Source: Rickettsiales bacterium
GTDB lineage: Bacteria; Pseudomonadota; Alphaproteobacteria; Methylaequorales; Methylaequoraceae
DNA: 13,297 nucleotides
Reading direction: 5' to 3'
Assembly: GCA_002715305.1 (NCBI GenBank)
Contig: PAYV01000011.1
Coordinates: forward strand, 1 to 13,297
Below, in pieces: positions 1-6,497 of this stretch. Below the pieces are notes generated by a model. That model was not told the origin of the DNA. It saw only the letters and a program-made list of their open reading frames with translations, and did no database searches. Within the stretch, counting starts at the first letter, position 1; every line of letters begins with the position of its first letter. The position numbers and the translations under genes were made by a program.

Positions 1-505
1 CCTTGTTTAAGTAATTTAAATTGAAATTTTTTTCGAGAGGCTCTGGTCCAAGAGAACCAAGACCATTAATAATTTTTTTTGGATTTAATCCTTCTTTTAT
101 CCACCATATTTGCCCAAAACTCCTAACATCTACAAATCGTAGTTCATTATTATTCTTGTCAAAGAATCTTACTCTTGTATGTTTACAAGGAGGTTTTTTA
201 ATTTTAAGCCAATTAAAATACCCTGTCATTCTTAGATGAATAATTAAATAACCGTTATCTTTAAAAGAAGTATTGATATCCTTTTTAGAAGAGTCTGAAT
301 ATTTTTCTAAATTTGCAATTAGATATTTACCTCTTCTTTTCCATTTACAAACTTTTGAGTTAGTTATTCCTTTAATAAAATCAATATTATCTTTCGGAAA
401 TGCTATTGTTGAAGTTCTTAAAATTTCAACATCTTCAATAATGAAATTTTTTAGACTTTTTTCTAAACCTCTTTTTACAGTCTCAACTTCAGGTAATTCA
501 GGCAT
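1..505 (-). CDS. mutM: Formamidopyrimidine-DNA glycosylase (Fpg/MutM), 5' part only
   Basis: Reading the minus strand from the ATG at 505-503 gives 168 codons open to the window edge. The protein starts MPELPEVETV, the Fpg signature. Pro2 (exposed after Met removal) is the Schiff-base nucleophile and Glu3 the acid/base partner, so the start is fixed by chemistry. Further Fpg landmarks are RRGKYL (Lys60), HLRMTG (90-95), KHTRVRF (108-114) and VDVRSFG (125-131). The family excises oxidised purines such as 8-oxoguanine and nicks abasic sites. The C-terminal helix-two-turn-helix and zinc finger lie outside the window. Between KYLIANL and YLIIHLRMTG there is a charged stretch (about residues 67-84) roughly a dozen residues longer than in the E. 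coli protein. It is divergent to ubiE and shares start-codon bases with it. It is absent from simple ORF lists because it has no stop inside the window. Confidence 0.95.
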   Translation of the reverse strand, partial: MPELPEVETVKRGLEKSLKNFIIEDVEILRTSTIAFPKDNIDFIKGITNSKVCKWKRRGKYLIANLEKYSDSSKKDINTSFKDNGYLIIHLRMTGYFNWLKIKKPPCKHTRVRFFDKNNNELRFVDVRSFGQIWWIKEGLNPKKIINGLGSLGPEPLEKNFNLNYLNK

Positions 506-1220
506 GCGTGATATTTTAATCAATAAACTTAAAAAAATAGATAAAAATAATAAAGAAAAATTGGTTAGTCAAATTTTCTCTGATGTTTCGGACAAATACG
601 ACATTATGAATGATCTCATGTCTTTTGGGTTGCATAGAATATGGAAAAATAATCTTGTTGATTTAATAAAATTATCACCTGAAAAAGTTATACTTGATTT
701 AGCAACAGGTTCAGGTGATATCATTAAGATCATAAAAAAAAGATCTGAGTGTTTGTGTCTTGGATATGATTCAAATCTTGATATGATTAATGAGGCCAAA
801 AAAAAAAATTTGAAAAACGCTTTTTTTGTATGCGGCAAGTCAGAAGAAATGCCGTTCTCAAAAAATACTTTTGATTATGTTATAGTAAGTTTTGGGTTAA
901 GAAATTTTTCTGATATGGATAAATCACTTAAAGAAGTTTTTAGAATCTTAAAGCCCAGTGGAAAATTTCTTTGCTTAGAATTTAGTCAAATAAACAATCC
1001 ACTGTTAAGTAAATTATTTAATATTTACAATAAAATAATTCCTAAATACGGTAAATTTTTATCAAAGAATGAATTAGCTTATAAGTATCTTATTAAAAGT
1101 ATAGAAATTTTTCCAAATCAAATTAAACTTAGTAAAAAACTTCTAAAATCTGGTTTTAGAAAAATAGAAGTTTTTGATATAATTGATGGTTTATCCTCAA
1201 TTCACGTTGCAAAAAAATGA
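504..1220 (+). CDS. ubiE: Demethylmenaquinone/2-methoxy-6-polyprenyl-1,4-benzoquinol C-methyltransferase
   Basis: 238-residue SAM-dependent C-methyltransferase of quinone biosynthesis, which in ubiquinone makers methylates the 2-polyprenyl-6-methoxy-benzoquinol ring. Visible landmarks: FSDVSDKYDIMNDLMSFGLH (residues 25-44), the diagnostic UbiE/COQ5 N-terminal signature; LDLATGSGD, SAM motif I; EEMPF; the FDYVIVSFGLRN segment; and LKPSGKFLCLEFS, a post-motif region. Length is close to the usual ~250. The frame stays open upstream to 273, but those codons are antisense to mutM and unlike UbiE. ATG 504 places the conserved FS-V--KYD block at the family-typical distance from the start. No strong Shine-Dalgarno is seen; AGG at 491-493 is the best candidate. 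The stop overlaps coaBC by ATGA (1217-1220), so the two are probably translationally coupled. ubiB, often next in alphaproteobacteria, is not here. Confidence 0.95.
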   Translation: MRDILINKLKKIDKNNKEKLVSQIFSDVSDKYDIMNDLMSFGLHRIWKNNLVDLIKLSPEKVILDLATGSGDIIKIIKKRSECLCLGYDSNLDMINEAKKKNLKNAFFVCGKSEEMPFSKNTFDYVIVSFGLRNFSDMDKSLKEVFRILKPSGKFLCLEFSQINNPLLSKLFNIYNKIIPKYGKFLSKNELAYKYLIKSIEIFPNQIKLSKKLLKSGFRKIEVFDIIDGLSSIHVAKK

Positions 1221-2425
1221 CCAAACTTAGAGGAAAAAAAATCCTTTTAATAATTACGGGGGGTATAGCCTGTTATAAATCATTAGATCTAATCAGAAGG
1301 TTGCAGGATCAAAAAATTGAAATTGAATGTATTCTGACTGAAAGTGCAAAAGAATTTGTGAAACCTTTGGCGTTTGAAAGTCTAACTGGTAAAAAAATAC
1401 ACTCTAACTTATTCTCTCTTGACCAAGAGAAAAAAATGACTCACATAAATTTAACAAAGGATTGTCAAGCAATCCTTGTTATACCCTGTACTGCAAATTT
1501 TTTAGGAAAAATTGCAAACGGCGTTGCCGATGACTTAGCTTCAAATGTTTTGATGGCATCAAATGTAAAAAAAATTGTCGCTCCTGCAATGAATTCTAAT
1601 ATGTGGAGCAATCTGGCAGTAAAAAAAAATATAAAAACTCTCCAAAATATGGATGTCACTGTTCTGAAACCTCAATCCGGAAAATTAGCTTGTGGAACTA
1701 AAGGTACTGGAAAACTCATGGAAATTGATGAAATAGTTAGTAATATTAATATGATTTTGTCTTTAGATTATAAATTAAGAAATTATAAAGCTTTAGTAAC
1801 TTGTGGTCCTTCAATTGAAAAAATTGATCCTGTAAGATTTTTAAGTAATTTTTCTTCTGGATTACAAGGGATTGAAATTGCAAAAAGTTTAGCGAATTTT
1901 GGGGCTAATACAACTTTAATTTGCGGACCTACAAATTTAGAAATCCCAAATAGTATCAAGTTAATTAAAGTAGAAAGTGGAAAAGATTTTTTGAATTCAA
2001 CATTATCAGAATTACCATGCGACATTTTCATATCAGTTGCAGCAATCTCAGATTGGAGATTTAAAAAAATTTCTGAAAATAAAATCAAGAAAAATTCAAA
2101 AAATGAGTTAAAATTAACATTAACTAAAAACTATGACGTTTTAAGGTCTGTTTGTAACAACAAGAATAGACCAAAGCTTGTTGTTGGGTTTTCAGCTGAA
2201 ACAGAAAAAATTATTGAGAATTCAAAAAAAAAATTGCAAGAAAAAAAATGCGATTGGTTATTAGCAAATAAAGTTTCTGAGAACAAGGGTTTTAAATCAA
2301 AAACAAATAAGGTTTTTTTTATAAATGCAAATAATGTGATTCCGTGGCCAAAAATGGGCAAAGATAAAGTTGCTAAAAAATTATCAAAAAAAATTGTTTC
2401 TTTTTTTAAAAACAATAAATTATGA
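1217..2425 (+). CDS. coaBC: Bifunctional phosphopantothenoylcysteine decarboxylase/phosphopantothenate-cysteine ligase
   Basis: 402 residues, full length for CoaBC (Dfp), which makes 4'-phosphopantetheine on the route to coenzyme A. The N-terminal flavoprotein domain (CoaC, about 1-180) shows GGIACYKSLDL (15-25), the active-site His in MTHINL (His76), PAMNSNMW (123-130, with Asn126) and the substrate-clamp Cys in LACGTKGTGKL (Cys159). The C-terminal ligase domain (CoaB, about 185-402) shows VTCGPSIEKIDPVRFLSNFSSG (194-215), AAISDWRF (275-282), KIKK (289-292, the lysine motif) and FSAET (325-329). All expected catalytic positions are present, so it should be active on both steps. One local departure is GLQG where many homologues have GKMG after NxSS. 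It overlaps ubiE by 4 bases and is followed by dut after 4 bases. Cysteine is its substrate, which makes the downstream cysK metabolically apt. Confidence 0.96.
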   Translation: MTKLRGKKILLIITGGIACYKSLDLIRRLQDQKIEIECILTESAKEFVKPLAFESLTGKKIHSNLFSLDQEKKMTHINLTKDCQAILVIPCTANFLGKIANGVADDLASNVLMASNVKKIVAPAMNSNMWSNLAVKKNIKTLQNMDVTVLKPQSGKLACGTKGTGKLMEIDEIVSNINMILSLDYKLRNYKALVTCGPSIEKIDPVRFLSNFSSGLQGIEIAKSLANFGANTTLICGPTNLEIPNSIKLIKVESGKDFLNSTLSELPCDIFISVAAISDWRFKKISENKIKKNSKNELKLTLTKNYDVLRSVCNNKNRPKLVVGFSAETEKIIENSKKKLQEKKCDWLLANKVSENKGFKSKTNKVFFINANNVIPWPKMGKDKVAKKLSKKIVSFFKNNKL

Positions 2426-2429
2426 GTAT

Positions 2430-2873
2430 ATGAGTGAAATCTTTTTCAAAATTTTAAAAAATGGAGCAGGTTTATATAATCTTAAAAAAGCAACATCTGG
2501 GAGTGCTGGATTCGACCTTGTTGCTGCTATACCGAAAGAGGAAATGCTATTACCCAAAGAAACAATATTAATTCCATGTGGATTTTCTCTTGAAATGCCA
2601 AAAAACTTTGAAGCTCAAGTTAGACCTAGATCTGGCATTGCACTCAAAAACTCTGTTACAGTTCTTAATTCTCCTGGAACAATCGATTCTGATTATAGAG
2701 GTGAGATTTGTGCAATTTTAATTAATCATGGGGAGAATCCCTTTAAAATTGATAGAGGAATGAGAATCGCACAGATAATTTTTGCTCAGCTTCCTGAGAT
2801 AAACCTTAAAGAAGTAATTAAGATGAAAGAATCAGATAGAGGAGAAGGAGGTTTTGGTTCAACAGGTGTTTAG
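2430..2873 (+). CDS. dut: Deoxyuridine 5'-triphosphate nucleotidohydrolase (dUTPase)
   Basis: 147-residue trimeric dUTPase that hydrolyses dUTP to dUMP and pyrophosphate, keeping uracil out of DNA and supplying dUMP for thymidylate. All five family motifs are visible in order: SAGFDLVAA (motif 1), RPRSGIAL (2), PGTIDSDYRGE (3, with the catalytic Asp and the uracil-pocket region), RGMRIAQIIF (4) and RGEGGFGSTGV at the extreme C-terminus (5, the flexible arm). Length is normal. The frame is open 20 codons further upstream, but those codons lie inside coaBC and do not resemble Dut. ATG 2430 gives the expected start, 4 bases after the coaBC stop. The end of the gene encodes the purine-rich GGAGAAGGAGG (2841-2851), which can also serve as ribosome binding site for the next gene. 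Confidence 0.97.
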   Translation: MSEIFFKILKNGAGLYNLKKATSGSAGFDLVAAIPKEEMLLPKETILIPCGFSLEMPKNFEAQVRPRSGIALKNSVTVLNSPGTIDSDYRGEICAILINHGENPFKIDRGMRIAQIIFAQLPEINLKEVIKMKESDRGEGGFGSTGV

Positions 2874-3309
2874 AGTTCAAAAAAAAATTTTATACGCAAT
2901 TGAGGCAGTAATCGATATAGCAATGAACTCAGGCACTGAACCAGTTCAAAATATTTCTATAGCAGAAAGACAAGGTATCCCCAAAAGATATTTAGAACAG
3001 ACTTTACAAGAACTTGTTAAGAGCAAAGTACTTGTAGGATCTAGAGGCCCAAAAGGAGGGTACAGATTGGCAAGAGAAAGAAGGAAAATAAGGTTATCTG
3101 AGATTGTAAGTGCAGTTAGTGGCGAAAAAAAAATTTCAAAAGAAATTAATTCTGAATTATCTGATAAAATTATTATGCCTCTGATAAATCAAGTTTCGGA
3201 TAAGTGTTTAGATTTTTTTGACAAAATAACAGTTAATGAAATCTGTGAAATAGCAAAGAAAAAAAAAATACAAAAATTTTCAAAAAAGAAAGCTGACTTT
3301 GTTATCTAA
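2866..3309 (+). CDS. Rrf2-family winged-helix transcriptional regulator, without the IscR cysteine cluster
   Basis: 147 residues from GTG 2866. Rrf2 landmarks: an N-terminal helix (VQKKILYAIEAVIDIAM, 4-20), a winged HTH with SIAERQGIPKRYLEQTLQEL (31-50), and the wing SRGPKGGYRLAR (59-70), typical of IscR/NsrR/CymR. IscR and NsrR bind Fe-S clusters through three closely spaced cysteines after residue ~90. Here that segment has none, and the only cysteines (114 and 127) are isolated, so a cluster-bound form is unlikely. It overlaps dut by 8 bases and cysK by 11. An alternative start, TTG 2854, would add four residues; I prefer GTG because it aligns Tyr10-Ala11 with the RYA of other Rrf2 N-termini. 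The AGGAGG at 2846-2851 is 14 bases before GTG and the earlier GGAG suits TTG, so the start is not settled. A role in sulfur/cysteine control is inferred from context. Confidence 0.88.
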   Translation: MFRVQKKILYAIEAVIDIAMNSGTEPVQNISIAERQGIPKRYLEQTLQELVKSKVLVGSRGPKGGYRLARERRKIRLSEIVSAVSGEKKISKEINSELSDKIIMPLINQVSDKCLDFFDKITVNEICEIAKKKKIQKFSKKKADFVI

Positions 3310-4249
3310 AAAGAAAAATTCCGTTCTAAAATCAATTGATGAAACTATAGGAAATACTCCATTGGTTTCTTTACAAAAAATAAAAAAAAAATTTAGTTTA
3401 TACGGGAATATATTTGCTAAACTAGAATTTTTTAATCCTCTTGGATCAGTCAAGGATAGAATTGGCTTGGCCATGATAAATGCTGCAGTTAAAGAAAAAA
3501 AAATAGTTGCTGGTACAACCATAATTGAGCCTACTTCTGGGAATACTGGAATTGCACTTGCATTTATTTGCGCTTCCAGAGGTTTTAAACTAATTCTTAC
3601 CATGCCAGATAGTATGTCAGCAGAACGTAAAAAAATGTTGAAATTCTTGGGTGCAAAATTGATTATGACACCTAAATCAAAGGGAATGAGAGGTGCTATC
3701 GATAAAGCTAATGAACTTAATAAAAATATTAAGAATAGTATTATTTTAAATCAATTCAATAATACAGAAAATCCAAAAATCCATTTTCAAACTACTGCAA
3801 AAGAAATCTGGGATGATTGCAATGGAAGAATTGATTGTTTTGTTTCCGGAGTAGGTACTGGCGGAACAATAACTGGTGTAGGTAAATTCTTAAAAAAAAA
3901 AAAAAAAAATATAAAGATAATAGCTGTTGAACCTGAAGATTCAGCTGTTCTTAGTGGCGATGAAAATGGTTCTCATTTAATACAAGGAATTGGAGCCGGA
4001 TTCGTACCAGAAATATTAGATGTCAAAATAATAGATAAAATCTTACAGATTAGTAATAATTCTGCTTTCGAGTTTTCTAGAGTTTTAGCAAAGTGTGAAG
4101 GTATTCCAGCAGGTATTTCATCTGGAGCAGTTTTAGCCGCTGCAGTTGAATTAAATGAAAATAAGGATATGAAAGATAAAAATACTGTCATAATTATCCC
4201 TTCGTTTGCAGAAAGATATCTATCAACTCAACTTTTTAGCAAGATTTAG
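3299..4249 (+). CDS. cysK: Cysteine synthase (O-acetylserine sulfhydrylase), PLP-dependent
   Basis: 316 residues, fold-type II PLP enzyme making L-cysteine from O-acetylserine and sulfide. Visible motifs: IGNTPLVSL (17-25), NPLGSVKDR with the PLP Schiff-base Lys52, EPTSGNTGIALAF (the substrate/PLP loop), the GTGGTITGVGKF phosphate-binding glycines, EPEDSAVLSG, IQGIGAGFVPEILD and the AGISSGA region near the PLP ring nitrogen. The IQGIGAGF-P pattern and absence of extra domains favour CysK over CysM or cystathionine beta-synthase. The start is TTG 3299, the only candidate that retains IGNTPLV near the N-terminus without a long antecedent; it overlaps the Rrf2 gene by 11 bases. An 18-base A run inside it (3892-3909) encodes five lysines. 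It supplies cysteine, also the substrate of coaBC upstream. moeB/thiF begins 2 bases after the stop. Confidence 0.94.
   Translation: MLSKKKNSVLKSIDETIGNTPLVSLQKIKKKFSLYGNIFAKLEFFNPLGSVKDRIGLAMINAAVKEKKIVAGTTIIEPTSGNTGIALAFICASRGFKLILTMPDSMSAERKKMLKFLGAKLIMTPKSKGMRGAIDKANELNKNIKNSIILNQFNNTENPKIHFQTTAKEIWDDCNGRIDCFVSGVGTGGTITGVGKFLKKKKKNIKIIAVEPEDSAVLSGDENGSHLIQGIGAGFVPEILDVKIIDKILQISNNSAFEFSRVLAKCEGIPAGISSGAVLAAAVELNENKDMKDKNTVIIIPSFAERYLSTQLFSKI
3892..3909 (+). repeat. 18-base poly(A) homopolymer inside cysK
   Basis: Eighteen consecutive adenines, read in frame as the end of a Leu codon, five Lys codons and the start of an Asn codon. It follows the GTGGTITGVGKF loop of cysK. Runs this long are known slippage sites for RNA polymerase, ribosomes and sequencing chemistry. 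The reading frame is intact as given, so if a length error exists it is not visible here. Confidence 0.9.
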
Positions 4250-4251
4250 TA

Positions 4252-5010
4252 ATGAAAAAATTTAGTGATGAAACTCTCGAAAGATATTCAAGACAAATCA
4301 TAATAGACAATATCGGCATTGAAGGACAAGAAAAAATTATGAATACCTCGATTTCAATTATAGGGTGTGGAGGGCTAGGAACAACCGCTGCTCAATACTT
4401 AACAATGTCAGGAATAGGAGAAATTTTACTGATCGATGATGATTCTGTAAGTTTAAGTAATCTAAACAGACAGACCTTATTTTCTGAAAAAGATTTAGGA
4501 AAGAGTAAAGCAGAAGTCTTAAAAAAGAATTTAAAAAAGATTAACTCAAAATCAAAATTTAAATCACAAACATCTAGAGTAAATAAAAAAAACATTTCTA
4601 AATTTCTTGAACAATATAATATTATTTTAGATTGCTCTGATAATTTTGAAACTCGATATCTAATTAATCAATATGCTTTCCAAAAAAGAAAAATTTTAGT
4701 TTCATGCGCACTACAAAATTTTGATATTCAAGTTTATGCATTTTCTTCATGGGACAACAAATACAACCCTTGTTATGAATGTATCTTTCCCAAGAATAAT
4801 TCTAGTAATTCAAATAGTTGTGATGAGTTAGGTATTATTGCACCAGTAGCTGGAATGGGTGGAATATTTCAGGCTAACACTGTTATCAGCATTATATTAA
4901 ACAAAAATAAAAAAATTTTCAGAGAGATAATTTTATATGACTGTTTTGAAAGAATTTTTAAAAAAATTCAAATTAAGAAAAGTTCAAAATGCATAACATG
5001 CAAGTTATAA
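4252..5010 (+). CDS. moeB: E1-like sulfur-carrier adenylyltransferase, MoeB/ThiF family
   Basis: 252 residues with a complete MoeB/ThiF layout: LERYSRQIIIDNIGIEGQEKI (9-29), the N-terminal signature with the Arg used by the dimer partner; nucleotide loop GCGGLG (38-43); IDDDSVSLSNLNRQ (61-74, with Arg73); Lys86; and CSDNFETRYLIN (128-139, with Asp130). Two zinc-binding CxxC pairs are Cys174/177 and Cys247/250. Cys190, before ELGIIAPVAG, matches the thiolation cysteine position of ThiF. Such enzymes adenylate the C-terminal Gly-Gly of MoaD, ThiS or related sulfur carriers. No rhodanese domain follows. Length and C-terminus match E. coli MoeB best, but ThiF or a CysO/ThiS-type activator cannot be excluded. 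It sits 2 bases after cysK, so it lies in a sulfur context. Its stop is 2 bases from the stop of the convergent dehydrogenase gene. No carrier-protein gene is visible in the window. Confidence 0.85.
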   Translation: MKKFSDETLERYSRQIIIDNIGIEGQEKIMNTSISIIGCGGLGTTAAQYLTMSGIGEILLIDDDSVSLSNLNRQTLFSEKDLGKSKAEVLKKNLKKINSKSKFKSQTSRVNKKNISKFLEQYNIILDCSDNFETRYLINQYAFQKRKILVSCALQNFDIQVYAFSSWDNKYNPCYECIFPKNNSSNSNSCDELGIIAPVAGMGGIFQANTVISIILNKNKKIFREIILYDCFERIFKKIQIKKSSKCITCKL

Positions 5011-5012
5011 AA

Positions 5013-6002
5013 CTAATAACCTTTATTTGTATTCTTTACTAAATCTGGAAGAGATTTACCTTTTATAAATCGTTCAATATTTTTTATGACTCTATCACCC
5101 ATGGCAATTCTACTTTCTTTTGTAGCAGAACTTATATGCGGTAGAAGAACAACATTTTTTGCGTCTAATAGTTTTTGTGTTACCTGAGGTTCATGTTCAA
5201 AAACATCAAGTCCAGCTCCACCTATTCTTTTTTTGATCAAAAGTTCTGCAAGTTCGTTCTCGTCAATAATTTCACCCCTAGAAGTATTAATTATAATGGA
5301 ATTTCTTTTTAAAATGCATAACCTTTTTTTAGAGAGCAAATGAAATGTTTCAGGTGTGTAAGGACAATGAATCGAAATTATATCTGAATGTTTAAGCATT
5401 TGATCAAGATCGTCCCAATATTTTGCTTGGTAAGCTCTTTCTATTTTTTTATCTAATCTTTTTCTATTATGATAATTTATTTTAATACCAAGAGTGAGAC
5501 ATCTTTTTGCAACAGCTTTTCCTATTCTGCCCATTCCAATAATACCTATTTCTTTTCCAGAAATTTTTTCTCCAAGCATTTCGCTCGGACCCCACCCCAA
5601 CCAGTCTCCACTAAGAAGTTTATTTTGAGCAATTCCCACGCACCTGCACAACATCAAAATCATTGTTAACACAATGTCAGAAGTATCTTCCGTTAGAACA
5701 TCAGGAGTATTTGTAACAAGAACATTTCTCTCTTCAGCAGTAATTAAATCAAGATTATCTACTCCATTACCAAAGTTCGCAATTAATCTTAACTTTTTTG
5801 CAGCTTTAATTATTGATGCATCAATGGTATCACTAATGCATGGTACTAAAATATCTACATTTTCAATTTTTTTTTTTAACTCTTTATATGAAAACTTTTT
5901 ATCAAATTTGTTGCAAATTACAGAATAATTTTCTGATAATTTTTTTTCAATCTGGTCAGGTAGTTTTCGCGTTAAAAGAATGACAGGATTTTTTAAAACC
6001 AT
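5013..6002 (-). CDS. D-isomer-specific 2-hydroxyacid dehydrogenase (glyoxylate/hydroxypyruvate reductase-like)
   Basis: 329 residues with both 2-hydroxyacid dehydrogenase domains. The dinucleotide loop is GIIGMGRIGKAVA (153-165). Catalytic residues are Arg242 in NTSRGEIID, Glu271 in FEHEP and His289 in LLPHISSAT. The substrate-loop region FGNGVDNLD (77-85) and the length fit GyaR/GRHPR-like enzymes, which reduce glyoxylate or hydroxypyruvate to glycolate or D-glycerate. At the end of the second strand the sequence reads NRKR (179-182), basic rather than acidic, which suggests NADPH preference; this is inference. Substrate cannot be assigned from sequence alone. The ATG at 6002-6000 lies inside the 5' end of the divergent SH3-domain gene (23-base overlap), and no Shine-Dalgarno precedes it. 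It ends 2 bases from the moeB/thiF stop with no clear terminator between. Confidence 0.9.
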   Translation of the reverse strand: MVLKNPVILLTRKLPDQIEKKLSENYSVICNKFDKKFSYKELKKKIENVDILVPCISDTIDASIIKAAKKLRLIANFGNGVDNLDLITAEERNVLVTNTPDVLTEDTSDIVLTMILMLCRCVGIAQNKLLSGDWLGWGPSEMLGEKISGKEIGIIGMGRIGKAVAKRCLTLGIKINYHNRKRLDKKIERAYQAKYWDDLDQMLKHSDIISIHCPYTPETFHLLSKKRLCILKRNSIIINTSRGEIIDENELAELLIKKRIGGAGLDVFEHEPQVTQKLLDAKNVVLLPHISSATKESRIAMGDRVIKNIERFIKGKSLPDLVKNTNKGY

Positions 6003-6462
6003 TGCTAAGATTTTTAATTTCTTTTTAATTTTAGTAGTTTCTTACCTTACACCAGATCAAAACTTTAGTCTGGAGAAAAAAAAATTTTTTTCTACTAAAT
6101 ATTCGGAGGCAAATTTAAGAAATGGTCCAGGTACAAATCATTTAATCTTATACAAAATTCTTCATAAGGGTTACCCCGTTTTGATCATGGAGGAATTCGA
6201 AAACTGGAAACGTATAACTGATTACAAAAATCGTTCAGGATGGATCGCTAATTCTCAATTAAGTAGTTCATCATATGGAATTGTAATAGAAAATAATTCT
6301 GTTTTATTTAAATTTCCAACAATTCAATCAAAACAAATAGCCCTTTTACAAAAGGATGTGATTTTTGGAATTGCTACATGTAAACCAGCTTGGTGTAAAA
6401 TAAAAGTAAATGATTTAACGGGTTGGATAGAAACAAAAAGATTTTGGGGATCCAAGCACTAG
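5980..6462 (+). CDS. Probable exported protein with bacterial SH3-like repeats
   Basis: 160 residues. Residues about 5-24 (FKTIAKIFNFFLILVVSYLT) form a short basic-then-hydrophobic segment, read as an uncleaved anchor or signal peptide. Two SH3b-like units follow. The first (about 39-94) has the classic SEANLRNGPGT, PVLIMEEFENWKRI and SGWIANSQL. The second (about 100-157) has LLQKDVIFGIATCKPAWCKIKVNDLTGWIETKRFWG, with a Cys134/Cys139 pair that could form a disulfide outside the cytoplasm. This resembles the SH3_4-type proteins common in alphaproteobacteria and often encoded beside a 2-hydroxyacid dehydrogenase. SH3b domains commonly bind peptidoglycan or peptides; the specific job here is unknown. 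ATG 5980 is the only start that keeps the hydrophobic segment, and it overlaps the divergent dehydrogenase gene by 23 bases. It converges on katG. Confidence 0.87.
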   Translation: MTGFFKTIAKIFNFFLILVVSYLTPDQNFSLEKKKFFSTKYSEANLRNGPGTNHLILYKILHKGYPVLIMEEFENWKRITDYKNRSGWIANSQLSSSSYGIVIENNSVLFKFPTIQSKQIALLQKDVIFGIATCKPAWCKIKVNDLTGWIETKRFWGSKH

Positions 6463-6475
6463 AATTTAAGTGCTT
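6454..6475. terminator. Possible weak terminator hairpin between convergent SH3-domain gene and katG
   Basis: AAGCACT (6454-6460) and its perfect complement AGTGCTT (6469-6475) can form a 7-bp stem with an 8-base loop, spanning the end of the SH3-domain gene and the 35-base gap before the katG stop. Only a short, interrupted T-rich stretch (CTATTT) follows on the plus strand and none on the minus strand, so it is at best a weak intrinsic terminator for the plus-strand gene. Confidence 0.4.
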
Positions 6476-6497
6476 CTATTTAAGCCTTGAGATTAAT

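Noticed and set aside
21..239. Plus-strand open frame of 72 codons
   Set aside because: It is antisense to mutM, whose minus-strand reading has clear Fpg motifs; the plus frame has no recognisable features.
450..467. TTTAGA/TCTAAA inverted repeat resembling an Irr box upstream of ubiE
   Set aside because: The arms are 6 bases apart, one base off the 7-1-7 spacing, and the bases are explained by lysine and leucine codons of mutM.
273..503. N-terminal extension of ubiE to 315 residues
   Set aside because: The added codons are the antisense of mutM and are not UbiE-like; ATG 504 gives the family length.
2131..2415. Minus-strand open frames within coaBC and other plus-strand genes
   Set aside because: They are shadows of strongly supported genes and show no motifs; low GC yields Phe/Leu/Lys-rich false frames.
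4990..5002. TGCAT-AAC-ATGCA hairpin at the end of moeB as a terminator
   Set aside because: The stem is only 5 bp with no T run, and the symmetry comes from the two Cys codons of the zinc CxxC motif.
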